NCBI GenBank assembly: GCA_036502625.1
Contig: DASXYG010000136.1
Span: 1 to 53,465 of the forward strand
Direction: 5' to 3'
Length of the DNA stretch: 53,465 nucleotides
From: DASXYG01 sp036502625
GTDB lineage: Bacteria > Actinomycetota > Actinomycetes > Streptosporangiales > Streptosporangiaceae
Shown: positions 16,943 to 25,338 of the stretch, in pieces
How positions within the stretch are numbered: position 1 is the stretch's first letter
How the letters are laid out: every line of letters starts with the position of its first letter
The notes under the pieces: model-generated
What the model was told of the DNA's origin: nothing
The model's database searches: none
Seen by the model: the letters and a program-made list of their open reading frames with translations, nothing else
Made by a program: the position numbers and the translations under genes

Positions 16943-18967
16943 TCATGGCCGCGGTGGGACGGCTTTGGTGTACGCCGGGAGGACCTCGGGGTTGGCGAGC
17001 GCGTCGCGGTTGGCGGCCTCGTCGACCGGCGTGCCCAGGAGGATCTTGCGTACGGGGACCTCGAGCTTCTTGCCGGACAGAGTGCGCGGCACGCCCGGCA
17101 CCTCGTGGATCTCGTCGGGCACGTGGCGCGGCGACAGTTGCGTACGGATCGCCGTCTTCAACCGCTTGACCAGGTCGTCGTCCACCGCGTGGCCCTCGGC
17201 CGGGGTGAGGAACAGGATGAGCCTGCCCTCCTGGCCGAGCCGCCCGGTGTCGATCACCAGGCTGTCCGCGACGTCGTCGAAGCCCTCGACGACCCGGTAG
17301 AACTCCGACGTGCCCATGCGCACCCCGCCGCGGTTGAGCGTGGAGTCGGAGCGGCCGTAGATCACGCAGCCGCCGTCGGGCAGCACCTTGATCCAGTCGC
17401 CGTGCCGCCAGATGCCCGGATAGGTGTCGAAGTACGCCTCGTGGTAGCGGGTGCCCTCGGGGTCGTTCCAGAAGAACACCGGCATCGACGGCATCGGCTC
17501 GGTGATGACCAGCTCGCCGACCTCGTCCACCACCGGCTTGCCCGCCGGGTCGTACGCCGCGGCACGGCAGCCGAGCATGCGGCACGCGAGGACGCCCGCG
17601 CGCACCGGCAGCAGCGGCGACGGGCCGATGAACCCGGTGGCGAGGTCGGTGCCGCCGGAGAACGAGCCGAGCAGGAGGTCCGGGCGCACGCTCCGGTAGA
17701 CCCAGGCGAAGCCCTCGGGGGTCAGCGGCGACCCGGTGGAGCCGATGGCCTTGAGCCTGCTCAGGCCGTACGCGCGGCCGGGTTCCAGGCCCTCTTTCAG
17801 GCAGCTCGTGATGTACGGCGCGCTGGTGCCGAAGAACGTGACGCCGGTCTCCTCGGCCATCTCCCACAGCGCGCCGGCGTGCGGGTACGCGGGGCTGCCG
17901 TCGTACAGCACGGCCGTGGCGCCGGTGAGCAGCGAGCCGACCAGGTAGTTCCACATCATCCAGCCGGTGGTGCTGAACCAGAAGAACACGTCGCCGGGGC
18001 CGACGTCCTGGTGGAACGTGAGCGACTTGAGGTGTTCGAGCACGATGCCGCCGTGGCCGTGCACGATCGGCTTGGGCAGGCCGGTGGTGCCCGAGGAGTA
18101 GACGACCCAGAGCGGGTGGCCGAACGGGACCTCGACCGGCTCGGGCGCGGCGCCGGCGTCGGCGCCCAGCTCGGACCAGGGGACGGCGCCGGTCAGCTCG
18201 GGCTCCTCGGCCACCGGGGCCAGGTAGTCGATGAGGACCGTGGCGCGCAGGGTGGGCAGCGAGCCGGCGATGCGCGCGACCGTGGCGCGGCGGTCGAAGG
18301 GCTTGCCGCCGTACTGGTAGCCGTCGACCGCGACCAGGACCGTGGGCTCGATCTGGGTGAAGCGGTCGATGACGCTCGGGGCGCCGAAGTCCGGCGAGCA
18401 GGAGGACCAGACGGCGCCGAGCGAGGCCGTCGCCAGGAACGCGATCGTGGCCTCGGGGATGTTCGGTACGTACGCGACCACGCGGTCGCCCTTGCCGACG
18501 CCGAGCGCGCGCAGCCCGGCGGCCACCCGGCCCACCTCGGCGGCCAGCTCCGCGTACGTCAGGCGGCGCCCCACGCCGTTCTCGTTGGCGAAGACGATCG
18601 CCGGGGCGTCGGGGCGGTCGGCGGCGTGGCGCAGGATGTTGCGGGCGTAGTTGAGCGTGGCGCCGGGGAACCAGGAGACGCCGGGCATCGTGTCGCCGTC
18701 GTACACCGGGCCGTCGCCGCGGTCGCCGAGCACGCCGAAGTAGTCCCACACGGACTGCCAGAACGCCGGGACGTCCGTGACCGACCAGCGCCACAGGGAG
18801 TCGTAGTCGTCGAAGCGGAGGCCGTGTTCGTCGGCGAGCCAGCCCAGGTAGCGCGTCACACGGGCGGCGGCGCGTGACTCGGCCGTGGGCGCCCACAGTT
18901 GCTCGCCCTCGACGACACGCCCGTCACCGGTTCCCTGCGCTTCCATGGCCGCCTCCAGCTCCGTCAC
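16943..18967 (-). CDS. acetoacetate-CoA ligase (acetoacetyl-CoA synthetase)
   Basis: A 674-residue ANL-superfamily enzyme that activates acetoacetate with ATP and CoA. The AMP-binding P-loop is YSSGTTGLPKP (from about 290) and the C-terminal catalytic lysine lies in LSGKKLEVP (Lys633/634). The N-terminal segment (QLWAPTAESRAAARVTRYL) and PGVSWFPGATLNYARN are typical of the acetoacetyl-CoA rather than the acetyl-CoA branch. It is the first of three leftward genes and allows use of acetoacetate from leucine, tyrosine or fatty-acid breakdown. Confidence 0.93.
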   Translation of the reverse strand: MTELEAAMEAQGTGDGRVVEGEQLWAPTAESRAAARVTRYLGWLADEHGLRFDDYDSLWRWSVTDVPAFWQSVWDYFGVLGDRGDGPVYDGDTMPGVSWFPGATLNYARNILRHAADRPDAPAIVFANENGVGRRLTYAELAAEVGRVAAGLRALGVGKGDRVVAYVPNIPEATIAFLATASLGAVWSSCSPDFGAPSVIDRFTQIEPTVLVAVDGYQYGGKPFDRRATVARIAGSLPTLRATVLIDYLAPVAEEPELTGAVPWSELGADAGAAPEPVEVPFGHPLWVVYSSGTTGLPKPIVHGHGGIVLEHLKSLTFHQDVGPGDVFFWFSTTGWMMWNYLVGSLLTGATAVLYDGSPAYPHAGALWEMAEETGVTFFGTSAPYITSCLKEGLEPGRAYGLSRLKAIGSTGSPLTPEGFAWVYRSVRPDLLLGSFSGGTDLATGFIGPSPLLPVRAGVLACRMLGCRAAAYDPAGKPVVDEVGELVITEPMPSMPVFFWNDPEGTRYHEAYFDTYPGIWRHGDWIKVLPDGGCVIYGRSDSTLNRGGVRMGTSEFYRVVEGFDDVADSLVIDTGRLGQEGRLILFLTPAEGHAVDDDLVKRLKTAIRTQLSPRHVPDEIHEVPGVPRTLSGKKLEVPVRKILLGTPVDEAANRDALANPEVLPAYTKAVPPRP

Positions 18968-19009
18968 AGCCCCGCTCAGGCGCCACCCTAGCCGCCGAAG
19001 GGCCGCCCG

Positions 19010-19726
19010 TTACGTACGGCTGGTGTTGCCCAAAGCGGCCTGGAGGGCGCCGAGGTCGGTGAGGTCGTCGAGGACGACGTCGGCGCCGGCGGCGGCCAGC
19101 TCGGCGGCGGTGGACCGGCCGGACGCGATCGCGATCATGCGGGCGCCGCCGATCTGCGCGGCCTCGACGTCGCGGACGGAGTCGGCGACGTAGACGGTGG
19201 ACGCCTCGTCGAACACCACGCCGTGCTTCTCCCCCGCCCGGTTGCGCGCCACCTGGAGGAGCGTCGCCCGGGGGTAGACCTCGGAGCCGTAGCCGCCGAT
19301 GTCGAGGTCGATGTACGCGTCGAGGCCGTACGTGGTCAGCTTCAGCACGGTGTTCGCGTGGATCGCGCCCGTCAGCACGGTCTGTACGGTGCCGCGGCTT
19401 GCCCCCACCGCCTCGACCGCCTTCTTCGCGCCCGGCAGCGTACGGCCGTGGTCGCGCAGCATGGCCTTGTTGGCCGCGAACGCGGCGGCCAGCGCCTCGG
19501 TGTACGCGGGCAGCAGACCCTCGTCCCAGGGTGCGTCGTTGAGGGCGAGCGACTCGAAGAAGAACTCGGATTCCGTGCGTCCGGCAGTGGAGGCCAGCCT
19601 CACCAGCGGACGGCCCGTCACCTTCTCGAACGCCTCGGCGGACGCGACCCGCGTGACCTGTGCGACGTCGACCAGCGTGTTGTCGACATTCCACAGGACA
19701 AGGCGGAAGGGGGTAGTTGCTGACAC
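19010..19726 (-). CDS. HAD-fold protein lacking the nucleophile Asp
   Basis: A 238-residue HAD-like protein starting at GTG 19726. Motif I, normally DxDxT, reads N13-V-D15-N-T17 in LVLWNVDNTLVD, so the aspartate that forms the phospho-enzyme is replaced by Asn. Downstream parts look like a normal phosphoglycolate-phosphatase type HAD: a helical cap, a Thr-containing strand VQTVLTGAI and the C-terminal VYVADSVRDVEAA acidic motif. It may be inactive as a phosphatase, bind rather than hydrolyse a ligand, or be restored by deamidation. It is transcribed away from the acetoacetyl-CoA synthetase start region. Confidence 0.85.
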   Translation of the reverse strand: MSATTPFRLVLWNVDNTLVDVAQVTRVASAEAFEKVTGRPLVRLASTAGRTESEFFFESLALNDAPWDEGLLPAYTEALAAAFAANKAMLRDHGRTLPGAKKAVEAVGASRGTVQTVLTGAIHANTVLKLTTYGLDAYIDLDIGGYGSEVYPRATLLQVARNRAGEKHGVVFDEASTVYVADSVRDVEAAQIGGARMIAIASGRSTAAELAAAGADVVLDDLTDLGALQAALGNTSRT

Positions 19727-19790
19727 GCGCCCAGCATGTCAGGTTCCGGTCACGGAAGGACAATTCTCAGCCGGGCAGCCAGCGCGCGGA

Positions 19791-20279
19791 CTACAGGAAC
19801 TGCAGCTCCTGCGTGGCGTACCAGAGGAGCTCGTGGCCCTCGGCGCCGTCGACCAGGAAGGACGCGTCGTCGTCGCCGAGGTCGGCGGCGGGGAGCGCGT
19901 CGACGGCGAGGGCGATGTCCGGCTCGGCGTCCACGGCGTCGACGTGGCCCGCGGCGATCCGGGCGATCGGCACCGGCGCGGAGACGCGGACGGCACCGCG
20001 CTCGCTCAGCTCGCCGCTCGCCGTGACCTGGTCGTCGGGTACCTCGGCCACCAGGACGGCGCGGCGGCGCGGCGCGTCCGGGTCGTCGGCCAGCAGCCGC
20101 AGCGACGCGCGCGCCGCGTCGCTCATCGCGGCGTACTCGAGCTCCTCGAGGTCGCCGCTGGCGTACCACTCGCGCAGCGCCGCCGTGACCGCGAAACCGG
20201 CCAGCGGCGCGGGCCCGGCCTCGGCGGACTTCAGCGCCCCCGCGATGGCGGGCAGCGTGGACGGCAGATAGACGCGCAT
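19791..20279 (-). CDS. conserved actinobacterial protein, likely DUF6912
   Basis: This is a 162-residue acidic, soluble protein beginning MRVYLPSTLPAIAGAL and ending LLWYATQELQFL. The opening and the WYATQEL ending recall a small actinobacteria-specific family of unknown function (DUF6912, from memory). No catalytic or metal motif is apparent. It starts with ATG and lies 29 nt downstream of a HAD gene on the same strand, so the two may be cotranscribed. Confidence 0.75.
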   Translation of the reverse strand: MRVYLPSTLPAIAGALKSAEAGPAPLAGFAVTAALREWYASGDLEELEYAAMSDAARASLRLLADDPDAPRRRAVLVAEVPDDQVTASGELSERGAVRVSAPVPIARIAAGHVDAVDAEPDIALAVDALPAADLGDDDASFLVDGAEGHELLWYATQELQFL

Positions 20280-20308
20280 GTGCCCAGTGTGCCAGTACGG
20301 AGGCCGTA

Positions 20309-20962
20309 TCAGCCGCGCAACGGCATGCCGAAGAGGCCTTCGAGGCGCGCGATGGTGGCGGACGGATCGGTGTGGTGGACGCCGATCATGCCGGCCTCCT
20401 CGGCGGCGTCGATGTTCTGGCGCATGTCATCGATGAAGACGCAGGACTCCGGGGGCAGCCCGACGGCGTCGAGGGCGTGCGCGTAGATGCGCGGCTCGGG
20501 CTTGCGCATGCCGACCTCGCCGGAGATCACCACGGCGTCGAACAGCTCGGCGAACTGGTCGCGCGGGTAGCCGTTGCCCCAGGAGTTGGACAGCAGCGCC
20601 GTGCGCACGCCGCCGCGCTTGGCGCTGCGCAGCACCTCGTACATCGGCTCGACCGGCGCGAACCCGCCGAACATGCGGCTCAGCAGCCCCTCGGCGACGA
20701 CCGGGGCGCCGTCCACGGTGCGCAGCTCGGCGGCCAGCGCGCGCTCGAACTCCGGCACCGGCGTCTCGCCGCGCTCCAGCGCGTGGATCGGGTTCTCCCC
20801 GCCCGAGCCGTACGCGCCGCGCATCCAGGACCGCATGGTCTCCCGGTAGTGCTGCTCGTCCAGCCGTTCGGCGGTGATCCAGTCGGTGATCGAGTTCCTG
20901 ATCGGGCTGGTCAGCACCCCGCCCCAGTCGCTGATCAGTGCCCGCGGCTTCACTTCGCCCAC
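20309..20962 (-). CDS. HAD-IA family hydrolase
   Basis: A 217-residue HAD hydrolase. Motif I is D12-W-G14-G-V: the nucleophile Asp12 is present but the usual +2 Asp is Gly, as in epoxide-hydrolase-like HAD proteins. The motif II Ser is in TALLSNSWG, the motif III Lys in GMRKPEPRIY, and the acidic motif is CVFIDDMRQNI. GTG 20962 is chosen because GGGAGG lies 5 nt upstream; the frame extends far further only because of GC bias. It diverges from an acyl-CoA dehydrogenase gene across 81 bp full of palindromes. Confidence 0.88.
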   Translation of the reverse strand: MGEVKPRALISDWGGVLTSPIRNSITDWITAERLDEQHYRETMRSWMRGAYGSGGENPIHALERGETPVPEFERALAAELRTVDGAPVVAEGLLSRMFGGFAPVEPMYEVLRSAKRGGVRTALLSNSWGNGYPRDQFAELFDAVVISGEVGMRKPEPRIYAHALDAVGLPPESCVFIDDMRQNIDAAEEAGMIGVHHTDPSATIARLEGLFGMPLRG

Positions 20963-20988
20963 TGCGCGCCTCCCAAGATGGACGTCCG

Positions 20989-21032
20989 ATACCGGATGGT
21001 ATGACATACCGGACGGTCGGTACGCATATGCG
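20989..21032. promoter_or_regulatory. palindrome cluster between divergent HAD and acyl-CoA dehydrogenase genes
   Basis: Three symmetric elements lie within 44 bp: GGTATG-A-CATACC (20998-21010), TACCG-6-CGGTA (21007-21022) and the perfect 10-mer CGCATATGCG (21023-21032). ATACCGGAtGGT and ATACCGGAcGGT also form a direct repeat 17 bp apart. The layout suits binding by a TetR-family regulator, common for acyl-CoA genes, but no regulator is encoded next door. Confidence 0.45.
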
Positions 21033-21043
21033 AGACTTCGCGC

Positions 21044-22249
21044 ATGGACTTCGAGCCGAGCGCCAAGGCCGCCGACTACCTGGCCCGTCTGAACGCCTTC
21101 ATGGACACCCACGTCCATCCCGCGGAGGCGGTGTACGCACGGCAGCGCGCCGCGGCCGGCCACGACGACCACACGCTCCCCCCGGTCGTCGAGGAGCTCA
21201 AGGCCGAGGCCCGCGCGCGTGGCCTGTGGAACCTGTTCCTGCCGGACGTCTCCGGCCTGTCGGTGACCGACTACGCCGCGCTCGCCGAGGTGACCGGCCG
21301 CTCGCCTGACCTGGCCCCCGAGGCGCTGAACTGCGCCGCGCCGGACACCGGGAACATGGAGGTCCTGCACATGTTCGGCACGGACGACCAGAAGGACCGC
21401 TGGCTGCGCCCGCTGCTCGACGGCGAGATCCGCTCCGGCTTCGCGATGACCGAGCCCGCCGTGGCGTCGTCCGACGCGACCAACATCGCCACGTCGATCG
21501 TCCGCGACGGCGACGCGTACGTCGTCAACGGCCGCAAGTGGTGGACGACCGGCGCAGCCGACCCGCGCTGCAAGATCTTCATCGTCATGGGCAAGACCGA
21601 TCCGGACGCCGAGCCGCACCGCCAGCAGTCCATGGTGCTGGTCCCCCGCGACACGCCCGGCCTGGAGATCGTCCGGCACCTGCCGGTGTTCGGCTTCCAG
21701 GAGCAGCACGGACACTCCGAGCTGGTGTTCACCGACGTACGGGTGCCGGCCGCGAACCTCGTCGGCGGCGCGGGCGAGGGGTTCGCGATCTCCCAGGCGC
21801 GGCTCGGGCCCGGCCGCATCCACCACTGCATGCGGGCGATCGGCATGGCCGAGCGCGCGCTCGGGCTCATGTGCGACCGCGCGCAGGCCCGCGTGGCGTT
21901 CGGCCGGACGCTCGGCGAGCAGGGCGTCGTACGCGAGGCCATCGCGGAGTCGCGGATCGCGATCGAGCAGGTGCGGCTGCTCGTGCTGAAGACGGCGTGG
22001 CTGATCGACAACGTGGGCGTGCGGAGGGCGCAGACCGAGATCTCCGCCATCAAGGTGGCCGCGCCGCGCGTGGCGTGCGAGGTCATCGACCGGGCGATCC
22101 AGGTGCACGGCGGGATGGGCGTGAGCGACGACGTGCCGCTTGCGGCGATGTACGCGCAGGCACGCGCGATGCGGATCTTCGACGGGCCGGACGAGGTGCA
22201 CCTGCGCTCGGTGGCGCGCCGCGAGCTGCGGTCACGCGCCGGCGCGTAG
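21044..22249 (+). CDS. acyl-CoA dehydrogenase (ACAD10/11-like)
   Basis: A 401-residue FAD-dependent enzyme that oxidises acyl-CoA to trans-2-enoyl-CoA. Visible features: SGFAMTEPAVASSDATNIATS (flavin and substrate contact), the WWTTGAADPRCKIFIVMGKTD strand region, RLGPGRIHHCMRAIGMAERAL and the C-terminal VHGGMGVSDDVPL flavin loop. The IHHCMR signature and the length resemble the C-terminal half of ACAD10/11 proteins. ATG 21044 has only a weak GAGA upstream. The gene converges on murQ with 5 nt between stops. Confidence 0.92.
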   Translation: MDFEPSAKAADYLARLNAFMDTHVHPAEAVYARQRAAAGHDDHTLPPVVEELKAEARARGLWNLFLPDVSGLSVTDYAALAEVTGRSPDLAPEALNCAAPDTGNMEVLHMFGTDDQKDRWLRPLLDGEIRSGFAMTEPAVASSDATNIATSIVRDGDAYVVNGRKWWTTGAADPRCKIFIVMGKTDPDAEPHRQQSMVLVPRDTPGLEIVRHLPVFGFQEQHGHSELVFTDVRVPAANLVGGAGEGFAISQARLGPGRIHHCMRAIGMAERALGLMCDRAQARVAFGRTLGEQGVVREAIAESRIAIEQVRLLVLKTAWLIDNVGVRRAQTEISAIKVAAPRVACEVIDRAIQVHGGMGVSDDVPLAAMYAQARAMRIFDGPDEVHLRSVARRELRSRAGA

Positions 22250-22254
22250 ACGGG

Positions 22255-23250
22255 TCAGGGCCGGGGCGCCACCCGGACACGGAACCGGCGGCGGGTGCGC
22301 AGCGGATGCGGGCCGAGCGGCGGCTTGGCCAGGCGCACGGCGTCGCGTACGACGCCGCCCGCCTCGCGCACCGCGGACGTCGCGCGCTCGACCGGTACGT
22401 CGCACAGCAGCGCGACCAGCGCCACCCGAAGGTCGCCGTCGACCGCGGCCAGGGTGTCCGTGCACGTCTCCGGGTCGCGCCCGGTGGCCTCGACCAGGAT
22501 CGTGACCAGCCGGCCGCGCAGCTTCCCGTTCCCCCCGCTCACCCCCACCATGAGGTTCGAGTACGTACGGCCGAGCCGCACCATGACGGCCGTCGAGAAC
22601 GCGTTGAGCACGAGCTTCTGCGCCGTGCCGGCCTTCATCCGGGTGGAGCCCGCGATCACCTCGGGGCCGGTGTCGACGCCGATGTGGACGTGCACCTCGC
22701 GGCCGAACGCGGCGTGCGGGTTCGCGCTGACCAGCACCGTGGACGCGCCGACCGCCGCGGCGGCGCGCAGCGCGCCCACGACGTACGGGGTGCGGCCGCT
22801 GGCGGTCAGTCCCACGACGACGTCCGTCTCGGCGACGTCCTCGGCGTCGCGCGCGCCCCGGCTGGCGTCGTCCTCGGCGGTGGCCACCGATCCGGCGAGC
22901 GCGGCCACGCCCCCCGCGTGGTGGGCGATCACCCGGCCCGGCTCCAACGCGTACGTCGGCGGCAGCTCGGCGGCGTCCATCGCGGCGATCCGGCCGGAGC
23001 TGCCCGCGCCGAAGTAGTGCACACGGCCGCTGCCGCGCAGCGCCTCGACCGCGAGGTCGACGGCGAGCTCGATCTGCGGCAGCACCTCGTCGACCGCGAC
23101 CGGCACCCGCCGGTCCTCGGCGTTGATGAGCCGCAGCACCTCCCGTGTCGGCATCATGTCGATCTGTGTCGTCCGTGGGTTCCGGCTCTCGGTGGGCGCC
23201 TCCACGAACGTGATCGGCGTCAGCTCACGCTCGGCGGGTTCCGCTGTCAT
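22255..23250 (-). CDS. murQ: N-acetylmuramic acid 6-phosphate etherase
   Basis: MurQ cleaves the D-lactyl ether of MurNAc-6-phosphate to give GlcNAc-6-phosphate in peptidoglycan recycling. The 331-residue SIS-fold protein has the substrate loop GAGSSGRIAAMDAAELPPTY with catalytic Glu95, a second Glu126 in ATAEDDA, and AGSTRMKAGTAQKLVLNA. It overlaps the stop of the upstream RpiR regulator as ATGA, so the two are translationally coupled. No MurNAc-specific MurP gene is present. The PTS encoded 4-10 kb away may supply its substrate. Confidence 0.96.
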   Translation of the reverse strand: MTAEPAERELTPITFVEAPTESRNPRTTQIDMMPTREVLRLINAEDRRVPVAVDEVLPQIELAVDLAVEALRGSGRVHYFGAGSSGRIAAMDAAELPPTYALEPGRVIAHHAGGVAALAGSVATAEDDASRGARDAEDVAETDVVVGLTASGRTPYVVGALRAAAAVGASTVLVSANPHAAFGREVHVHIGVDTGPEVIAGSTRMKAGTAQKLVLNAFSTAVMVRLGRTYSNLMVGVSGGNGKLRGRLVTILVEATGRDPETCTDTLAAVDGDLRVALVALLCDVPVERATSAVREAGGVVRDAVRLAKPPLGPHPLRTRRRFRVRVAPRP

Positions 23251-24197
23251 CGTCGCCTCCGGTCCTGGCGGGCTTGCCGTGTGTGGACGGCCTCGTACGT
23301 CGACTCCAGGGCGTTCCGGGTCTCGGAGTACGTCCGCTGGGCCACGCCGACGAACACGCAGTCGATCACGGTGAGCTGCGCGAGCCTGCTGGCGGTGGCG
23401 CCGGAGCGGAACGTCGTCTCGCGTGCGGCCGTGGTGAGCACGTGGTCGGCGGCCTCGCAGATCGGCGCGCGCGGGAAGTTGGTCACGGCGACGGTGACCG
23501 CCCCGTGCCGGCGCGCCTCGGCCAGGGCGTCGATGGTGTCGTTGGTCGAGCCGCTGTGCGAGATGCCGACCGCGACGTCCGCCGGGCGGAGCACGGCCGC
23601 GCTGGTCAGCATGATCTGGACGTCGGACCAGGCGTACGAGATCAGCCCGATGCGGTGCAGCTTCTGCTGGAAGTCCGCGGCCACGAAGGCGCTCGCGCCG
23701 ACCCCGTAGATGTCCACCCGGCCCGCCCCCACGACGGCGTCCACGACGCTGCGCAGGGTGTCGATCTCGAGCTGCGCCGCGGTCTCCTCGACGGCGCGCG
23801 CGTCGGCGTACGCGATCTTCTCCACGATGTCGGCGAGGCTGTCATCGGGGTCGATGTCGCTTCCCACGACCCGGCCGCCGGAAACCCCCCGTGCACGTCC
23901 GGCTTCGGACGCGAGTGTGATGCGCAACTCGGGATATCCGGAAAAGCCGATAGCGCGGCAAAACCGGATTACCGTCGTTTCGGAGGTCGTGCATGACTGC
24001 GCGAGCTCGGTGATCGTGGAGGCGGCGACGCCTTCTGGATCTTCGATGACACGTTGCGCGACACGGCGCTCCGCAGGTGGCAGCGATGGCAAGAGGGATC
24101 GCACGCGGACGCCGGTGTTGAGCGGAGCCCCCGTTACGTGTTGGTCAGAGGGGTCTCCATGTGTACCGTCGGAGCCCCGGTCGACAGGTTTCGTCAC
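23247..24197 (-). CDS. RpiR-family regulator (MurR-like)
   Basis: An N-terminal helix-turn-helix domain (ASTITELAQSCTTSETTVIRFCRAIGF) is followed by a SIS sugar-phosphate sensor domain (VDIYGVGASAFVAADFQQKL, VGISHSGSTNDTIDAL). By position it should control murQ in response to an amino-sugar phosphate. The frame extends to a GTG at 24251, but that leaves 3 nt to the divergent kinase start. GTG 24197 fits a TTGACA-17-GAAACT promoter whose start site would fall at the GTG itself, giving a leaderless message of 316 codons. The longer form would have 334 residues. Confidence 0.9.
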   Translation of the reverse strand: MTKPVDRGSDGTHGDPSDQHVTGAPLNTGVRVRSLLPSLPPAERRVAQRVIEDPEGVAASTITELAQSCTTSETTVIRFCRAIGFSGYPELRITLASEAGRARGVSGGRVVGSDIDPDDSLADIVEKIAYADARAVEETAAQLEIDTLRSVVDAVVGAGRVDIYGVGASAFVAADFQQKLHRIGLISYAWSDVQIMLTSAAVLRPADVAVGISHSGSTNDTIDALAEARRHGAVTVAVTNFPRAPICEAADHVLTTAARETTFRSGATASRLAQLTVIDCVFVGVAQRTYSETRNALESTYEAVHTRQARQDRRRR

Positions 24198-24204
24198 GGC
24201 GGAA

Positions 24205-24233
24205 AGTTTCTTGCCGCTGCCTGCGCCTGTCAA
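24205..24233 (-). promoter_or_regulatory. candidate promoter of the RpiR-murQ pair
   Basis: On the minus strand a perfect TTGACA (24233-24228) is followed after 17 bp by GAAACT (24210-24205). Transcription would begin about 7 nt further, at the GTG of 24197, implying a leaderless transcript. The -10 box matches only three of six bases, so the call is tentative. Confidence 0.4.
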
Positions 24234-24254
24234 TGGCTGATCTACGGTCACCGC

Positions 24255-25331
24255 GTGGCCACTTCAAGCCGCGCCGACGTGTCCGGGCGTCGCGCGCACA
24301 TCATCAGTCGGCCGGGAACCCGGACCCGGCACGCCTCGCGCCGCCCGCGGCGGCGCCTGGTCGTCGGCGTGGACGCCGGCGGCACGTCCACCCGCTGCGT
24401 CATCACGACGCTCGACGGCACCCCGGTCGGCCGGGGGCACGGCGGCGGCGCGAACCAGCATTCGAGCACCGGAGATCCGGCGGAGAGCCTCGCCACGGCG
24501 CTGAAGGAGGCGCTGTACGGCGTGGACCCGGGCGAGGTCGCCGGCGGCGTCCTCGGCATCGCCGGGGCCGGCGGCGCCGGCCTGGCCCGCGCCCGCCAGC
24601 TCGCCGACACCGCGTGGCTGGCCAGCGGCCTCACCGGTTCGCCGACCGTGGTCAGCGACATCGTCGTGGCGTTCGCGTCCGGCACGACCGCGCCGTCCGG
24701 CATCGTCCTGATCGCCGGTACGGGGGCGGTCGCGGCGGCCATCGAGGACGGCGCGGTCAGCGCGCGGTGCGACGGCTACGGCTGGCTCCTCGGCGACGAG
24801 GGATCGGCCGTATGGCTCGGCCGCGAAGGCGTGCGCGCCGCGCTCGCCGCCGGAGACGGACGCGGAGAGCCGACGGGTCTCGCCGAGGCGATACCCCGGG
24901 CGCTGCTGGGGAGAAAAAGACCACGGGACCCCGCCGACATAGCGCAGGCGGTGGTCCGCACGATCTACGGGGGCGCGCCGGCCGATCTGGGCAGGCTCGC
25001 CCCTGTTGTATGCGGACAGTCAGCAGCCGGTGACGCGGTCGCCCGAAACCTCACGGATATGGCGGCCGAAAGGCTCCTCGCCGCCGTCGGCGCCGTGCGC
25101 CCGCACCCCGGTTGGACCGGTCCGATCGTGCTCGCGGGCTCCGTCCTGTCCTCCGGTCCGGTCGCCGACGCCGTACGCGCCGGGCTGGCGCGCGAGCACG
25201 GCGACCTGCCACTGGCCGCGGAGGACGGCGCGCTCGGCGCCGCGACGCTGGCCATCAGGGAGTTCGGCGGGAACGTGCTCGACGAGGGTGTCCGCGACCG
25301 CCTGCTGACGGCCGTCGGCACCGCGGCGTAG
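24255..25331 (+). CDS. N-acetylglucosamine kinase-type protein (BadF/BadG/BcrA ATPase family)
   Basis: A 358-residue ASKHA-fold kinase that would phosphorylate GlcNAc or MurNAc with ATP. Motifs are the phosphate-1 loop VVGVDAGGTSTRC, the phosphate-2 region IVLIAGTGAVAAAI and GYGWLLGDEGSAVWLGREGVRAAL, which is typical of NAGK-like enzymes. The GTG start adds a basic N-terminal extension of about 35 residues (rich in Arg) before the normal domain start. That extension may be untranslated, with a non-obvious later start. It diverges from the RpiR-murQ pair and converges on nagZ with 7 nt between stops, linking it to peptidoglycan recycling. Confidence 0.85.
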   Translation: MATSSRADVSGRRAHIISRPGTRTRHASRRPRRRLVVGVDAGGTSTRCVITTLDGTPVGRGHGGGANQHSSTGDPAESLATALKEALYGVDPGEVAGGVLGIAGAGGAGLARARQLADTAWLASGLTGSPTVVSDIVVAFASGTTAPSGIVLIAGTGAVAAAIEDGAVSARCDGYGWLLGDEGSAVWLGREGVRAALAAGDGRGEPTGLAEAIPRALLGRKRPRDPADIAQAVVRTIYGGAPADLGRLAPVVCGQSAAGDAVARNLTDMAAERLLAAVGAVRPHPGWTGPIVLAGSVLSSGPVADAVRAGLAREHGDLPLAAEDGALGAATLAIREFGGNVLDEGVRDRLLTAVGTAA

Positions 25332-25338
25332 AGCGCGC

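Noticed and set aside
22201..22249. Fusion of the HAD protein (20.3-20.9 kb) with a long upstream segment reaching 22.2 kb
   Set aside because: The extension is antisense to the acyl-CoA dehydrogenase and has no domain; GTG 20962 with GGGAGG upstream is the natural start.
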